From positions 1 through 64,000 of the forward strand of contig CAYPHY010000021.1 of the NCBI GenBank assembly GCA_964410625.1: DNA of 64,000 nt, in the 5' to 3' direction. How positions within the stretch are numbered: the first letter of the stretch is position 1; each line of letters begins with the position of its first letter. Under the pieces are notes generated by a model. The model ran no database searches. It was not told the origin of the DNA and saw nothing but the letters and a program-made list of their open reading frames with translations. Below are positions 1-8,036 of the stretch, piece after piece. The DNA is from CAYPHY01 sp964410625 (GTDB taxonomy: Bacteria; Chloroflexota; Anaerolineae; Promineifilales; Promineifilaceae). The translations under genes were made by a program, and so were the position numbers.

Positions 1-2
1 TG

Positions 3-161
3 ATCTTTCCACGGTTGCCAGGGATTGCTGAGATCGGCTGGTCGGCGGCCGACGGTCGCGATTGGAACGAATATCGCCAGCGCCTCGCCGCCCACGGCCC
101 GCGACTGACGACAATGGGGATCAACTTCTACCCTTCACCACTTATCCCCTGGCAATCTTGA
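3..161 (+). CDS. GH20 beta-N-acetylhexosaminidase, 3' end only
   Basis: This is the last 52 codons of a gene that begins before the window, open from the first base in frame 3 and ending with TGA at 159-161. The translated tail carries FPRLPGIAEIGWS, then RDWNEYRQRLAAHGPRL and MGINFYPSP. That pattern is the usual C-terminal end of family 20 glycoside hydrolases: the last barrel strand with its conserved Trp, then the helix ending in a (L/M)GxNFYPSP-like motif. Such enzymes remove terminal GlcNAc or GalNAc from glycans. The catalytic Asp-Glu pair lies upstream of the window, so activity cannot be judged. No terminator hairpin with a T-run follows it. Confidence 0.8.
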   Translation: MFPRLPGIAEIGWSAADGRDWNEYRQRLAAHGPRLTTMGINFYPSPLIPWQS

Positions 162-189
162 AAAATCAGCTAACTTGAGTTCAATATTA

Positions 190-276
190 ACCACGGATGA
201 TACGGATTTGACACATTCTTACGTATTTTCCACTCAAAATCCGTATTCATCCGTTCGATCCGTGCCAATCTGTGGT
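190..276. repeat. Inverted array of about 9-bp units, intergenic
   Basis: A left arm with CCACGGATGATACGGATT is answered after about 40 bases by a right arm with ATCCGTATTC, ATCCGTTCG, ATCCGTGCC and ATCTGTGG. It lies in the gap between the convergent ends of the GH20 gene and the next gene. It belongs to the window-wide class of short-period inverted arrays and could fold as a hairpin in either transcript. Confidence 0.65.
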
Positions 277-308
277 TTATTTGTGCGGTTAAACGAAGAA
301 ACTGCATG

Positions 309-2309
309 TCAGTTTTCTGCCAGTAGTGTGATTGTACCAACGATATAAACATTGTCGGGCAACGGCCGTCCCTCGGCCGTTGCCGCCAGTCGTTCCCCAT
401 TGAGCGAGTGATACAAGCCGACAGCAACGGGATAGGTCCCTAATTCCGCTAAGGGCGATGGTATCAGCAGGGCGCGCGTTTCTTCGATGACATCCCCCGG
501 CTGCCAGAGGTCGGCCGTCACAAACCCCTCTGCCAATGGCCCATCGTGTTGGGCTAATAACATCCCATCAGGGGTATAGAAGTGGACAAAGGCGGTCAGC
601 GGCTCGGCCGTTGTCTCTCGTATTCGCCATCGCAACCGGACGGTCATTTGTGTCTCGTCAGTTGTCACATCGGCGTGTAGCAGGTCAATAGTCTCGTTGA
701 AAGTAGCCAGAGGTGCAGCCTCTACGGTTTCGTCGGGTTGCCACGCCGCCGATAAATCAAAGAATGCACTGGAAGGGAGATCAAAGACATAGACGGCCGT
801 TTCTTCCACCGTCACGCGGAGATCATCGGCCGCCAGAGCCGGCCCAAACGTCACCCACCCCGGCGCGTAGCCCTCATACGTTATCCCACGAACCGGCCGG
901 TTGGGGCCATCGTTAAAGCGCACGAAGTCCTGCGCCTGGGCATAGGGAGGGATGACCACCGCGCCAACCGGCGTCCAGGGATAGGGATTGGGGCAGCCGT
1001 CGGGGTGAGCGGCGTAGGAACTGAAGAAGAAGGGGAGGTTGACGAAGGTGATGGCGCGGCCGTTGGGGGTGTCGGCCGCGTGTGCGGCAATCTGGCGGAC
1101 AATCGTGCTGGCCTGGGCGTAGAAGTCAACCTGGCAGCGGATGAAGGGAAGTGGCGGAATGAGAAGCGCGAGCGCGTAGAGGATGGAGAGAATGGTGAAT
1201 AGTGGGCAATGAGTACATCGCTTGTGAATGGTGAATTGTGAATGGGATGCGGACGTTCTAGTGGTTAATCTTTGGCCGATCCAGAGGATAGGAAGCCCCC
1301 AGAGGAGGGCGACGCCGATGGTGGGGAGGTAATGGAGGCGGGGGCTGCCGTAGAGGTAGTCGGGGCTGAGGAAGAGGATGGCCGGGAGGGCGGTGGCGGC
1401 CGTCCAGCCCAGCGCAAACAGCCACAGCCGCCAACGACCTGTCCAGTAGGCCAATAAGCCTAAACCGCCGATGACGGCCGCTGTTGAAATCAGCAGCCAG
1501 AGGGTATCGGCCGCTTCTAACTTCAGCAAAGGCAGCAGCGGATAGACCACTGTTTGTAGGAAAGGGATGGTGTTGCTGGCGAGGTTGCCCCATGTCGCCA
1601 GGCTCTGCTCCCCTTCCTTGGGGATGCTGAACCACAACGGTAGGTAGAGCAACGGCGGGATGAAATAAGGCCAGAGTCGCTTGAATAGCACAGACAGCGA
1701 CGGCCGTTGCGTTATCCATACTATCCCGGCTAAGGCAAAAGGGATCAGCAGTCCATTTTCATGGGTTAACAGACCGAGGAGTAGCGTGACGAAGGCGGCC
1801 GTCTGGAAAAAGCGACTTTCCCGTTGTCGGCCGAGCCAGTAAAGCAGCAACGTCAGCAACAGCCAACAGACGAGCAATGGGTGGGTCAGGGAGGCGACAT
1901 AGATAACCGCCTCATAGCTGAAGGGGGCGGTGGCAGAGAGCAGCGCGGCTACCCAGGCATAAAGCGGCTGGCGACCGCCCATTGCAAACGCCAGCCACCA
2001 AACCAGTGCACTGTTCAACCCATGCAACGCCAGCAGTAGGGCGTGGAATGCGACGGCATTGAAGCCTCCAGCCAGGCGTTCTAACAAACGCAGCGTGACA
2101 AAGACAATCGGCCGATAGTAACCATAATCGGCCGAGGTGAGGAAGAACTGCCACCACGCCTTGCCCTCCATCCAGGCGAAGTGACCGGTGGGATCATCGT
2201 TGAAAAAGGCAAAGCCCAATGCTTGCCGGTAAAGCAGAATGCTGAGCAACGCGGCCGCGACGGCCATCAACACCGGTAGCCAATTTCTGTCCTTTCTACG
2301 CTGTTCCAC
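309..2309 (-). CDS. Multi-pass membrane glycosyltransferase-like protein (PMT/ArnT-like) with extracellular C-terminal domain
   Basis: About 666 residues from a GTG at 2309. The first two thirds are hydrophobic with roughly ten membrane segments. Near the N-terminus, just after the first segment, lies FFNDDPTGHFAW, an acidic first-loop motif of the kind seen in GT-C polyprenyl-phosphate-sugar transferases. The last 250 residues are non-membrane, with a terminal beta-sandwich-like stretch resembling the end of the larger protein at 26552-29863. Likely role is transfer of sugars to proteins or lipids outside the membrane; the substrate is unknown. The frame stays open to a GTG at 2378, but those extra codons lie in palindromic repeat DNA, so I prefer 2309; an ATG at 2267 is also possible. 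A 7-bp repeat array is translated in frame at 1185-1245. Confidence 0.6.
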   Translation of the reverse strand: MEQRRKDRNWLPVLMAVAAALLSILLYRQALGFAFFNDDPTGHFAWMEGKAWWQFFLTSADYGYYRPIVFVTLRLLERLAGGFNAVAFHALLLALHGLNSALVWWLAFAMGGRQPLYAWVAALLSATAPFSYEAVIYVASLTHPLLVCWLLLTLLLYWLGRQRESRFFQTAAFVTLLLGLLTHENGLLIPFALAGIVWITQRPSLSVLFKRLWPYFIPPLLYLPLWFSIPKEGEQSLATWGNLASNTIPFLQTVVYPLLPLLKLEAADTLWLLISTAAVIGGLGLLAYWTGRWRLWLFALGWTAATALPAILFLSPDYLYGSPRLHYLPTIGVALLWGLPILWIGQRLTTRTSASHSQFTIHKRCTHCPLFTILSILYALALLIPPLPFIRCQVDFYAQASTIVRQIAAHAADTPNGRAITFVNLPFFFSSYAAHPDGCPNPYPWTPVGAVVIPPYAQAQDFVRFNDGPNRPVRGITYEGYAPGWVTFGPALAADDLRVTVEETAVYVFDLPSSAFFDLSAAWQPDETVEAAPLATFNETIDLLHADVTTDETQMTVRLRWRIRETTAEPLTAFVHFYTPDGMLLAQHDGPLAEGFVTADLWQPGDVIEETRALLIPSPLAELGTYPVAVGLYHSLNGERLAATAEGRPLPDNVYIVGTITLLAEN
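1185..1245. repeat. 7-bp tandem array inside a coding region
   Basis: On the plus strand the units read TGAATAG, TGGGCAA, then after a break GTGAATG, GTGAATT, GTGAATG. The array lies within the membrane protein gene at 309-2309 and is translated without a stop as a Ser/Thr/His/Cys-rich linker (SQFTIHKRCTHCPLFTIL) between hydrophobic segments. Confidence 0.6.
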
Positions 2310-2331
2310 AATGGCAATTGTAACGCAAGGA

Positions 2332-2460
2332 AGCGCTATGCATAGCGGTAAGCACTCGTGCGGGTAAACAACCCGCACAACAAGGCTAACGAAAACAGGC
2401 GTGCTACGTTAACCTGTTTGAACAGGTTTTCTTTATCAGCGGGCGGTTTCAACCGTCTAA
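2332..2460. repeat. Cluster of short perfect palindromes between two minus-strand genes
   Basis: Three inverted repeats lie close together: GTGCGGGT/ACCCGCAC at 2358-2378 with a 5-base loop, AACCTGTT/AACAGGTT at 2411-2428 with a 2-base loop, and GGCGGTTT next to AACCGTC near 2445-2457. A GCGGGTT/AACCCGC unit of the same type occurs at 29888-29904. The cluster covers the end of the hydrolase gene and any extended N-terminus of the membrane protein. Confidence 0.6.
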
Positions 2461-3359
2461 AGCGGATGTTCCCACGCCCAATCCAGGACATCGAGGACAT
2501 GGCGGCGGAGGGGGGCAACGCCATAAACACCGGCCACATGACCACGTGGCACAATGACAGGTTCGCTGTCGTAAACGGCCGTGTGCCTTCCTGGCGCAAA
2601 GAATTGATCATCCTCACCCAGCAGTGGAAATACGCGGTTCGAGTCAAAGCAGCGGCAGCGCGGCGTAAAGTCGAAGAAGGACTCTAGCTCCTGCTGAGAT
2701 AGGGGCATGGGGACGTTGAACATATCGGCCCCGTCCCAGAGCACCCGCGCCAGATTGGGGGAGGAGAGCATGGGAGCAACGGCGCGAACGCCACCAAATG
2801 TCCCGGCATAGAGCAGCGTGCTGATGCCGCCCCAACTGACGCCGCTGAGCATGGTGAAGGCTGCGCCCTGCGCCTCAAATTCGCGTTGCACCAGTTCGAT
2901 TAGACGCAACGAACCGGCGAAGGTCTGGTAGACGCGGCGGAAAGAGGCGAAAGACTCGCGAAAGGTCTCGTACCAATGGTTGTGGAAGGGGGCCTGTACC
3001 AGCACCAGGTGGGCGGAAGCGGGGAAAGGCGGCCGAAAAATCCGCGCCCACGAATTGTAATAGGGTGCCTCGCTGAAGCCGTGATGGTAGATGATCAGCG
3101 GGGCGTTGGGGTCGGGATCGAGCCGCACCCGGACATGGCAATGGAGTTCCTCGCCCAGGCTCTTTAACCAGATGGAGCGTTCGCCGGGGGCCAACACATG
3201 ATAGGGCGGGATTTTGTCGAAATCAACGGCCGTTTGCTCCAATACCGACTCAAAGCTCAGGCAATCTGCGTAACTTTCACGAAATGTTTCCGGCATCCGT
3301 CGTTGCATCGAATAGAGGACGAGCCGGTCTAGTTGGGCGGTAATTGTATTCAATAACAT
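2457..3359 (-). CDS. Alpha/beta-hydrolase fold protein
   Basis: 300 residues from an ATG. The order of motifs is that of a serine alpha/beta hydrolase: oxyanion loop YHHGFSE at 91-97, nucleophile elbow SGVSWGG at 172-178 with Ser175, an acidic candidate in GEDDQFF near 249-254, and a late histidine in PRGHVAG at about residue 274. There is no signal peptide or membrane segment, so it is probably cytoplasmic. Substrate is not predictable. It ends 148 bases upstream of the membrane glycosyltransferase start on the same strand and is separated from the cluster at 3478-6520 by an inverted 8-bp array, so operon membership is unclear. An inactive scaffold is unlikely because all triad positions are present. 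Confidence 0.7.
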   Translation of the reverse strand: MLLNTITAQLDRLVLYSMQRRMPETFRESYADCLSFESVLEQTAVDFDKIPPYHVLAPGERSIWLKSLGEELHCHVRVRLDPDPNAPLIIYHHGFSEAPYYNSWARIFRPPFPASAHLVLVQAPFHNHWYETFRESFASFRRVYQTFAGSLRLIELVQREFEAQGAAFTMLSGVSWGGISTLLYAGTFGGVRAVAPMLSSPNLARVLWDGADMFNVPMPLSQQELESFFDFTPRCRCFDSNRVFPLLGEDDQFFAPGRHTAVYDSEPVIVPRGHVAGVYGVAPLRRHVLDVLDWAWEHPL

Positions 3360-3375
3360 GGGTTTACTGCTGAAA

Positions 3376-3477
3376 TGGTATATTGGTTTATTCGTATATT
3401 AGTGTATTGGTATATTAGGCCAATGGACTACTAGCCAATATACCAATATACGAATACACCAATACACCAATACACCT
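3376..3477. repeat. Inverted array of 8-bp units forming a long hairpin
   Basis: The right arm is a clear octamer array: CCAATATA, CCAATATA, CGAATACA, CCAATACA, CCAATACA. The left arm carries the complementary units TATTGGTT, TATTCGTA, TATTAGTG, TATTGGTA. It fills the whole gap between two minus-strand genes and touches the stop codon of the downstream end at 3478. Confidence 0.8.
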
Positions 3478-4485
3478 CTATGAATCGTTGTCATTCTCCT
3501 CGATGTCATCATCGGGGACTAATTGTATTCTAGCAACAACTGGCAAGCTGTCAGGTACGGTGGGGTAAATCAGGCCAACATCGCTTTCAGCAAGCCAGCC
3601 CGTACCTTCGCCGGTGCTGATCCAGTACCAATTGTAATCGGCCGTGCGGCCGATCACCGGCACGATTACCCCATTTTCTGCCGTAGCGATGATTTGCGCT
3701 CGCCAGCTGGGCCGGTCATAGACGGCCACGTTGCGACCCGTGACGACTAACTGTGCATCCTCCGCCGGTTGTCCGATGAGCGCCAGGATCATACCACTCC
3801 AGGGAGGGCTGGAAAGGGCTGGGTTGAGTGCTTGCAACGTTTCGACGTTCGTTTGTAAGGTGTTTGCCAGTTCTTGCAACGTTGCTTGCGGCCGCACGCT
3901 GAGAATAAAGTCTGCGCCGCCATCGGTAGCGGTTGGCGGCCGTGTGACGGGAATCGCGCCATTTTCACCTTCAGGTCCCTGGATGTCTGGCGGGATGCCT
4001 GTACTGATCTCCGCTGTAGGTGGGCTTTGTGAGCTGGAGATGGGGATAAAGAAAGAGACCACCAGGATAATCAGGGCAACGGCCGCCAGGGCCAGCAGCA
4101 GTAACCAGACAAGTGGATTGGATAACCAACCAGGTTGGGAGCGAGGAGCAGGCGGCGCGGCCAACGATTCCTTTGACGTGGACTGCGTTCCGGAGGGTGG
4201 TAAGGGGACGGAAGGCAAAGCGGCCGCGCCATCCACTTCCCCACCGGCAAAAGGGGTTAGCTGGGTCGCCGGATACTCGCCCGTTTGTTCATAAACGAAC
4301 GCACCCCAATAGCGAAGGATCGCCCGCAGATGCTCGCGCTGTTCCACACCGGCAACTTCTCGCCCGGCCGCACGACTGTCGGCGAGCAGGGATTCCACCT
4401 CGGCCAGCTTGATATCTCGCGGGTCTTTCGCCACTTGCGCTTGTAATGCCAGATGTTGACTGACCAATCGCTCAAATTCGTTCAC
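3478..4485 (-). CDS. One-TM protein with conserved N-terminal domain, LysM-like and SH3-like extracellular regions
   Basis: 335 residues from a GTG. Residues 1-75 form a helical domain ending LRAILRYWGAFVYEQTGEYP that is shared with the protein encoded at 5375-6520. A Pro/Ser linker follows, then one membrane segment around 127-150. The outside part has a LysM-like stretch (ATLQELANTLQTNVETLQALNP) near 200-220 and a bacterial SH3-like domain near 245-305, with GRNVAVYDRPSW and NWYWISTGEGTGWL. This topology suggests a protein sensing or holding the cell wall while presenting the N-terminal domain inside the cell. It is the third gene of a same-strand cluster with spacings of 55 and 12 bases. 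The function is not known to me. Confidence 0.7.
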   Translation of the reverse strand: MNEFERLVSQHLALQAQVAKDPRDIKLAEVESLLADSRAAGREVAGVEQREHLRAILRYWGAFVYEQTGEYPATQLTPFAGGEVDGAAALPSVPLPPSGTQSTSKESLAAPPAPRSQPGWLSNPLVWLLLLALAAVALIILVVSFFIPISSSQSPPTAEISTGIPPDIQGPEGENGAIPVTRPPTATDGGADFILSVRPQATLQELANTLQTNVETLQALNPALSSPPWSGMILALIGQPAEDAQLVVTGRNVAVYDRPSWRAQIIATAENGVIVPVIGRTADYNWYWISTGEGTGWLAESDVGLIYPTVPDSLPVVARIQLVPDDDIEENDNDS

Positions 4486-4499
4486 ATCATTTCCATTTA

Positions 4500-4514
4500 A
4501 GAAACCGGGTTTCT
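4500..4514. repeat. Palindrome AGAAACC-G-GGTTTCT
   Basis: A short perfect inverted repeat lies in the 55-base gap between two genes of the cluster. A longer relative, AGAAACGGGGTTTCTT with its complement, sits at 51205-51237, so this is probably a dispersed palindromic unit. Confidence 0.5.
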
Positions 4515-4540
4515 AGGTTATTAGCCAACTTATCAGCCCA

Positions 4541-5362
4541 CTAAGCCCACGAGCGGTATACGGCCGGGCGCGGGATGCGGGCGATTGACGTCGCCACATC
4601 ACGCAGCGCTTTGTCGGCCAGATAAAGCTGTTGGTCAATCAGGTCGCCCAGGGTCGAAATGTTTTCCAGCAAGACGTTGATGTTGTCTTCAAACAGTGCC
4701 TTATCTATCTTATCCGCTTCTTGCTTGACCTCGATATACCACACAGGGCCAATCTTGTCGCCATCGTAGGGATCGCCAATGGCGACGATACCCTCTGCCA
4801 GGTCTTCCAACCGGCGTAAAATTCGTTTGGACGGCCGCCACTCCACCTCAATCTGGTATAGTAGCCGTTCTCGCTCTTGCGTAGGTAGATCGCGGCCGCT
4901 AAAGGCATAAATGTAGCCCCGCGCCGGCGCAAAGGAGTTTTGCAGGTCTTGCATCAGGCTGTGGACTTCCTTCCACTCTTCTAATTGCGCGTGTAAAACC
5001 TCGAACTCATTCAGATAGGCTTCCACCTGGTGGGTCAGTTCGACAAACGATTCACGCACTGGCGCATTCGCCTCCGTCATAATCTCCGATTGCAATTCCA
5101 GGACACGCTGTGGCGAATAGGTGGTGTCCAGGAACGGCCGCACCTTACGCACGGCCGCCGCTAACTCTGGCAACTGCGCCCGCCGGTCAAAGTAACTGAT
5201 CAGCTCACGGGCCTTACCGGACTTCCCTGCGGCCGGTAAGCTATCATAATCTACGCTTAACTCAAACGCTAATGTTTTTAGTTCCTCTTCATTGAAGCCC
5301 CGTGTCAGGAGCAACAATAAGTCAGAGGCAGTCAACACACCATTATCACTCAAGATCAGCAA
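4541..5362 (-). CDS. Effector-associated-domain-like plus coiled-coil protein
   Basis: About 273 residues. Residues 10-75 match a helical pattern seen at the N-termini of many bacterial conflict and signalling proteins: NEEELKTLAFELSVDYDSLP, then GKSGKARELISYF and LPELAAAVRKVRP. This is the effector-associated (death-like) adaptor type; I do not assign the exact family number. The remaining 200 residues are charged and helical, probably coiled coil, with no nuclease, protease or NTPase motif. Such domains usually pair a sensor with an effector carrying a matching domain. No second copy was recognised in the window, so the partner is elsewhere or the flanking proteins fill that role. The start is uncertain: TTG at 5362 has an SD-like GGGGAG right against it, and TTG at 5353 is better spaced. 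Confidence 0.65.
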   Translation of the reverse strand: MLILSDNGVLTASDLLLLLTRGFNEEELKTLAFELSVDYDSLPAAGKSGKARELISYFDRRAQLPELAAAVRKVRPFLDTTYSPQRVLELQSEIMTEANAPVRESFVELTHQVEAYLNEFEVLHAQLEEWKEVHSLMQDLQNSFAPARGYIYAFSGRDLPTQERERLLYQIEVEWRPSKRILRRLEDLAEGIVAIGDPYDGDKIGPVWYIEVKQEADKIDKALFEDNINVLLENISTLGDLIDQQLYLADKALRDVATSIARIPRPAVYRSWA

Positions 5363-5374
5363 CTCCCCAGGTGG

Positions 5375-6520
5375 CTATTGTTGCAACGGAACAAAGGTCG
5401 GTACGGCCGTGATGTCAGTTGTTTCCGGCACATTCGTTTGGGCGGCAGGCAACCAACCGCGCACGCCATTGCTCAGTTCCACCGAATACCAGCTATTGTC
5501 CGGGGTGCGGCGTACAAACAAGACAGTGGAGCCGGTTGGAACTTCACTAACGGCGGCATACTGTTCACCCGGCCCAATGTGAATGGGAACGGCGCTTTGC
5601 CCTTCGGGTGCGGTGATGATCAAGATCGGGCCTGTGGGCAAAGCCGGGGTTGCCGTCACGGTGATGGTTTCGGAGATGGTGGTCGTCGGGGCGGGGTAAG
5701 CGCTCGCTGCCGTTCCGACGCTGCCAGGATCAATCGGCAGCGTTCCCTCAATCACTTCCGCCCCATCAGGCACGCCATCACTGTCGCTATCAACGGCCGC
5801 CGGATTCGTCCCGTGAATCAAAATTTCTTCGCCATCCCCCAGCCCATCCCCATCCGTATCGGGGTTGTTGGGGTCTGTGCCTAACAACGCTTCCTGTTCG
5901 TCGGTCAGCCCGTCCTGATCGCTGTCACCGGCCAAAGCGGAAAGCCCCATTGTGGGCACAGTGGGTTGGGCGGACTGTACGGGGTCTGTAGATAGTGGCA
6001 ACGAGGCAGCGGCCGTCGGGGTTGGTTCGGCCGCGTTGCCGTTGGTGAGCGTGTTCCAGGCCAGTGAAGCCAACAGGGCGAGGACAATGGCGGCCACAAT
6101 GACCACAGCCAATACCGGCCAAAACCAGGGTGGACGCTTGTCGGCCGTTGTCTCCGTCCTCTCGCCGGAGACAAGCACAATCGCAGCGGAATCTGTTTCC
6201 GGTGTGGTTTGGCTGGTTTGGGCGGTGGGGGTGGTGGAGGTGGAAGCGTGTTCTGCCCCGTTTTCGGCCGTCGCTTCCGAATCGTAGAGGGGTAAGTGGG
6301 TGTTGGGGTACTCTCCGGTGCGTTCGTTGATAAAAGTGCCCCAGTGTCGCAGGATAGAACGCAACTGCTGCCGCTGGGAAGGTTCGGCCACTTGCCGACC
6401 GGCCACTCGCACCTCGTCAACCATCTGCTGGGCATGAGCAAGCTCAACCGATTCCGGCTTATCGGTCAGTTGCTTACAAAGACGCTCATGTTGGGCGACG
6501 AGGCTTTCATACGTTGTCAT
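5375..6520 (-). CDS. One-TM protein with thrombospondin type-3-like Asp repeats and C-terminal SH3-like domain
   Basis: 381 residues from the ATG at 6520; an upstream in-frame start at 6568 is less likely. Residues 1-78 are homologous to the N-terminus of the protein at 3478-4485 (shared LRSILRHWGTF and RTGEYP). A Ser/Thr/Pro linker and a membrane segment at about 130-156 follow. Outside, residues 210-275 hold calcium-binding Asp repeats (DSDQDGLTDEQE, DTDGDGLGDGEE, DSDSDGVPDGAE). The last 70 residues are an SH3-like domain ending in NGVRGWLPA. The gene is 12 bases upstream of the effector-associated-domain gene and 178 bases beyond argD. It probably forms a wall-facing sensor pair with its paralogue. 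Confidence 0.7.
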   Translation of the reverse strand: MTTYESLVAQHERLCKQLTDKPESVELAHAQQMVDEVRVAGRQVAEPSQRQQLRSILRHWGTFINERTGEYPNTHLPLYDSEATAENGAEHASTSTTPTAQTSQTTPETDSAAIVLVSGERTETTADKRPPWFWPVLAVVIVAAIVLALLASLAWNTLTNGNAAEPTPTAAASLPLSTDPVQSAQPTVPTMGLSALAGDSDQDGLTDEQEALLGTDPNNPDTDGDGLGDGEEILIHGTNPAAVDSDSDGVPDGAEVIEGTLPIDPGSVGTAASAYPAPTTTISETITVTATPALPTGPILIITAPEGQSAVPIHIGPGEQYAAVSEVPTGSTVLFVRRTPDNSWYSVELSNGVRGWLPAAQTNVPETTDITAVPTFVPLQQ

Positions 6521-6698
6521 CAAGCCACCATATTCACTGAATTTGCGGACAGTTACCCAATGGCCCACTCCGAAGAAGCGATAGGCAACTATCCATCTAT
6601 TGTGTTATTTGGGCAGGAAATGCTATGTTATAAACATAATGTAGGTGGATGATAACATTGAATGGGTGGCGATTCAAGCGATTCTGTCATGGGCTTGC

Positions 6699-7895
6699 TT
6701 AGGCGTCCAGGCAGGCGGCTAGAACAGTGACCGCCGCATCAATTTGCGGCCGTTCAATCACCAATGGGGGAGCGAGGCGCAATATACGCTCGCCAGCATT
6801 GATGATCAACAAGCCCTGGTCGCGGGCGGCGGCGATCACCGGCGCGACGGCCGTCTTTAGCTCCACACCACACAGCAGACCAGCATGGCGAACGGCCGCC
6901 ACCTGCTCGCTTTCGATGGCCTGCAATCGTGCCTGCAAATAATCACCCATTTCCCGCACATGGGCCAGACATTCCGGCCGGTTGATGCGGTCGAAGACCA
7001 CTTGTGCGGCGCGGCAGACCAGCGGCCCACCGGCAAAGGTGCTGCCATGATCGCCAGGTTTGAGCACATCGGCCACCGCTTGCGTCACCAGGGTCGCGCC
7101 AATGGGCAAGCCCCCGGCCAATGGTTTGGCGAGCGTCATCATGTCCGGGGTTACGTCATAGGCTTGATGCGCCCAGAGGTGGCCGGTGCGGCCGAGGCCG
7201 CATTGAATTTCATCGAAGATCAACAAGGCCCCATGCTCATCGCACAGCGCACGCAAACCGGCCAGAAACTCGGTCGTTGCCGGATGGACGCCCCCTTCTC
7301 CCTGTACCGGCTCGACGATGACGGCGCAGGTGTTAGCCGAGATAGCTTCGGCGGCCGAATCGAGATCATTAAAGCGGGCAAAGCGAATGCCGGGGATCAG
7401 CGGTTCAAAGGGGCGGCGATATGGCTCTTTGTAGGTCACGGAGAGGGAACCCATCGAACGGCCGTGGAAGCTGCCGGTGAAGGCGACGATCTCCGTTTTG
7501 TGGGGATTGCCGCTGGTCGTTGTCGCCCATTTGCGGGCAAACTTCAGCGCCGCTTCGTTGGCTTCGGTGCCGGTGTTGGCGAAGAAAACGCGATTGGCGA
7601 AGGAGTTTTCCACCAGCCGCCGCGCCAGTTCCACTTGCGGAGCGGTATGGAAGAGATTGCTGACATGGGTCAACGTGTGTGCCTGGTCGCTGACGGCCGC
7701 CACCCACTCCGGATCGCTGTGGCCGAGGGCGACGACGGCAATGCCCGACATAAAATCGAGGTAACGACGGCCGTTGGTATCGAATAAATAAGCCCCTTCG
7801 CCCCGTTCGAGGACGATGTTCGGCCGTACATAGGTCTGTAAGATGTATTCCGATTCCGCCTCAATAATGGCATCTCGGTCTAGCACAATGTCCAT
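6699..7895 (-). CDS. argD: Acetylornithine aminotransferase
   Basis: 398 residues from the ATG at 7895, which has TTAGGAGA seven bases upstream; an in-frame extension to 7940 lies in repeat DNA. It is a class III PLP aminotransferase converting N-acetylglutamate 5-semialdehyde plus glutamate to N-acetylornithine. Visible hallmarks are NTGTEANEAALKFAR for phosphate binding, SFHGRSMGSLS, the Asp of FDEIQCGLGRTG that contacts the pyridine nitrogen, the Schiff-base Lys in TLAKPLAGGLPIG, and GSTFAGGPL. Length matches ArgD. It follows argC and argB on the same strand, supporting arginine rather than GABA or ornithine catabolism. Joint control by the attenuator at 10038-10208 is inferred. Confidence 0.93.
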   Translation of the reverse strand: MDIVLDRDAIIEAESEYILQTYVRPNIVLERGEGAYLFDTNGRRYLDFMSGIAVVALGHSDPEWVAAVSDQAHTLTHVSNLFHTAPQVELARRLVENSFANRVFFANTGTEANEAALKFARKWATTTSGNPHKTEIVAFTGSFHGRSMGSLSVTYKEPYRRPFEPLIPGIRFARFNDLDSAAEAISANTCAVIVEPVQGEGGVHPATTEFLAGLRALCDEHGALLIFDEIQCGLGRTGHLWAHQAYDVTPDMMTLAKPLAGGLPIGATLVTQAVADVLKPGDHGSTFAGGPLVCRAAQVVFDRINRPECLAHVREMGDYLQARLQAIESEQVAAVRHAGLLCGVELKTAVAPVIAAARDQGLLIINAGERILRLAPPLVIERPQIDAAVTVLAACLDA

Positions 7896-7913
7896 TACAA
7901 GTTCTCCTAAAAT

Positions 7914-8036
7914 GGTTACGCAGATTACGCGGATAGGCATTCTTCGAATGCGCGCAGATTGCGCGGATTTTTAATATGATGATCCTGTTGACTGCTTACC
8001 GTCAACTGACAACTGCCTACTGCTCACTGCCTACTT
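7914..8036. repeat. Two repeat blocks between argB and argD (9-bp and 7-bp periods)
   Basis: Block one, near 7914-7970, has 9-bp units such as TTACGCAGA, TTACGCGGA and later GCGCAGATT, GCGCGGATT. Block two, 7990-8036, has 7-bp units ACTGCTT, ACTGACA, ACTGCCT, ACTGCTC, ACTGCCT. The second block overlaps the last codons of argB, whose C-terminal YQSNPSRQ comes partly from this DNA. Confidence 0.65.

Noticed and set aside
6885..7787. 300-codon plus-strand frame across argD
   Set aside because: It is antisense to a fully conserved argD, has no family motif and no SD; it is a shadow of GC-rich codon use.
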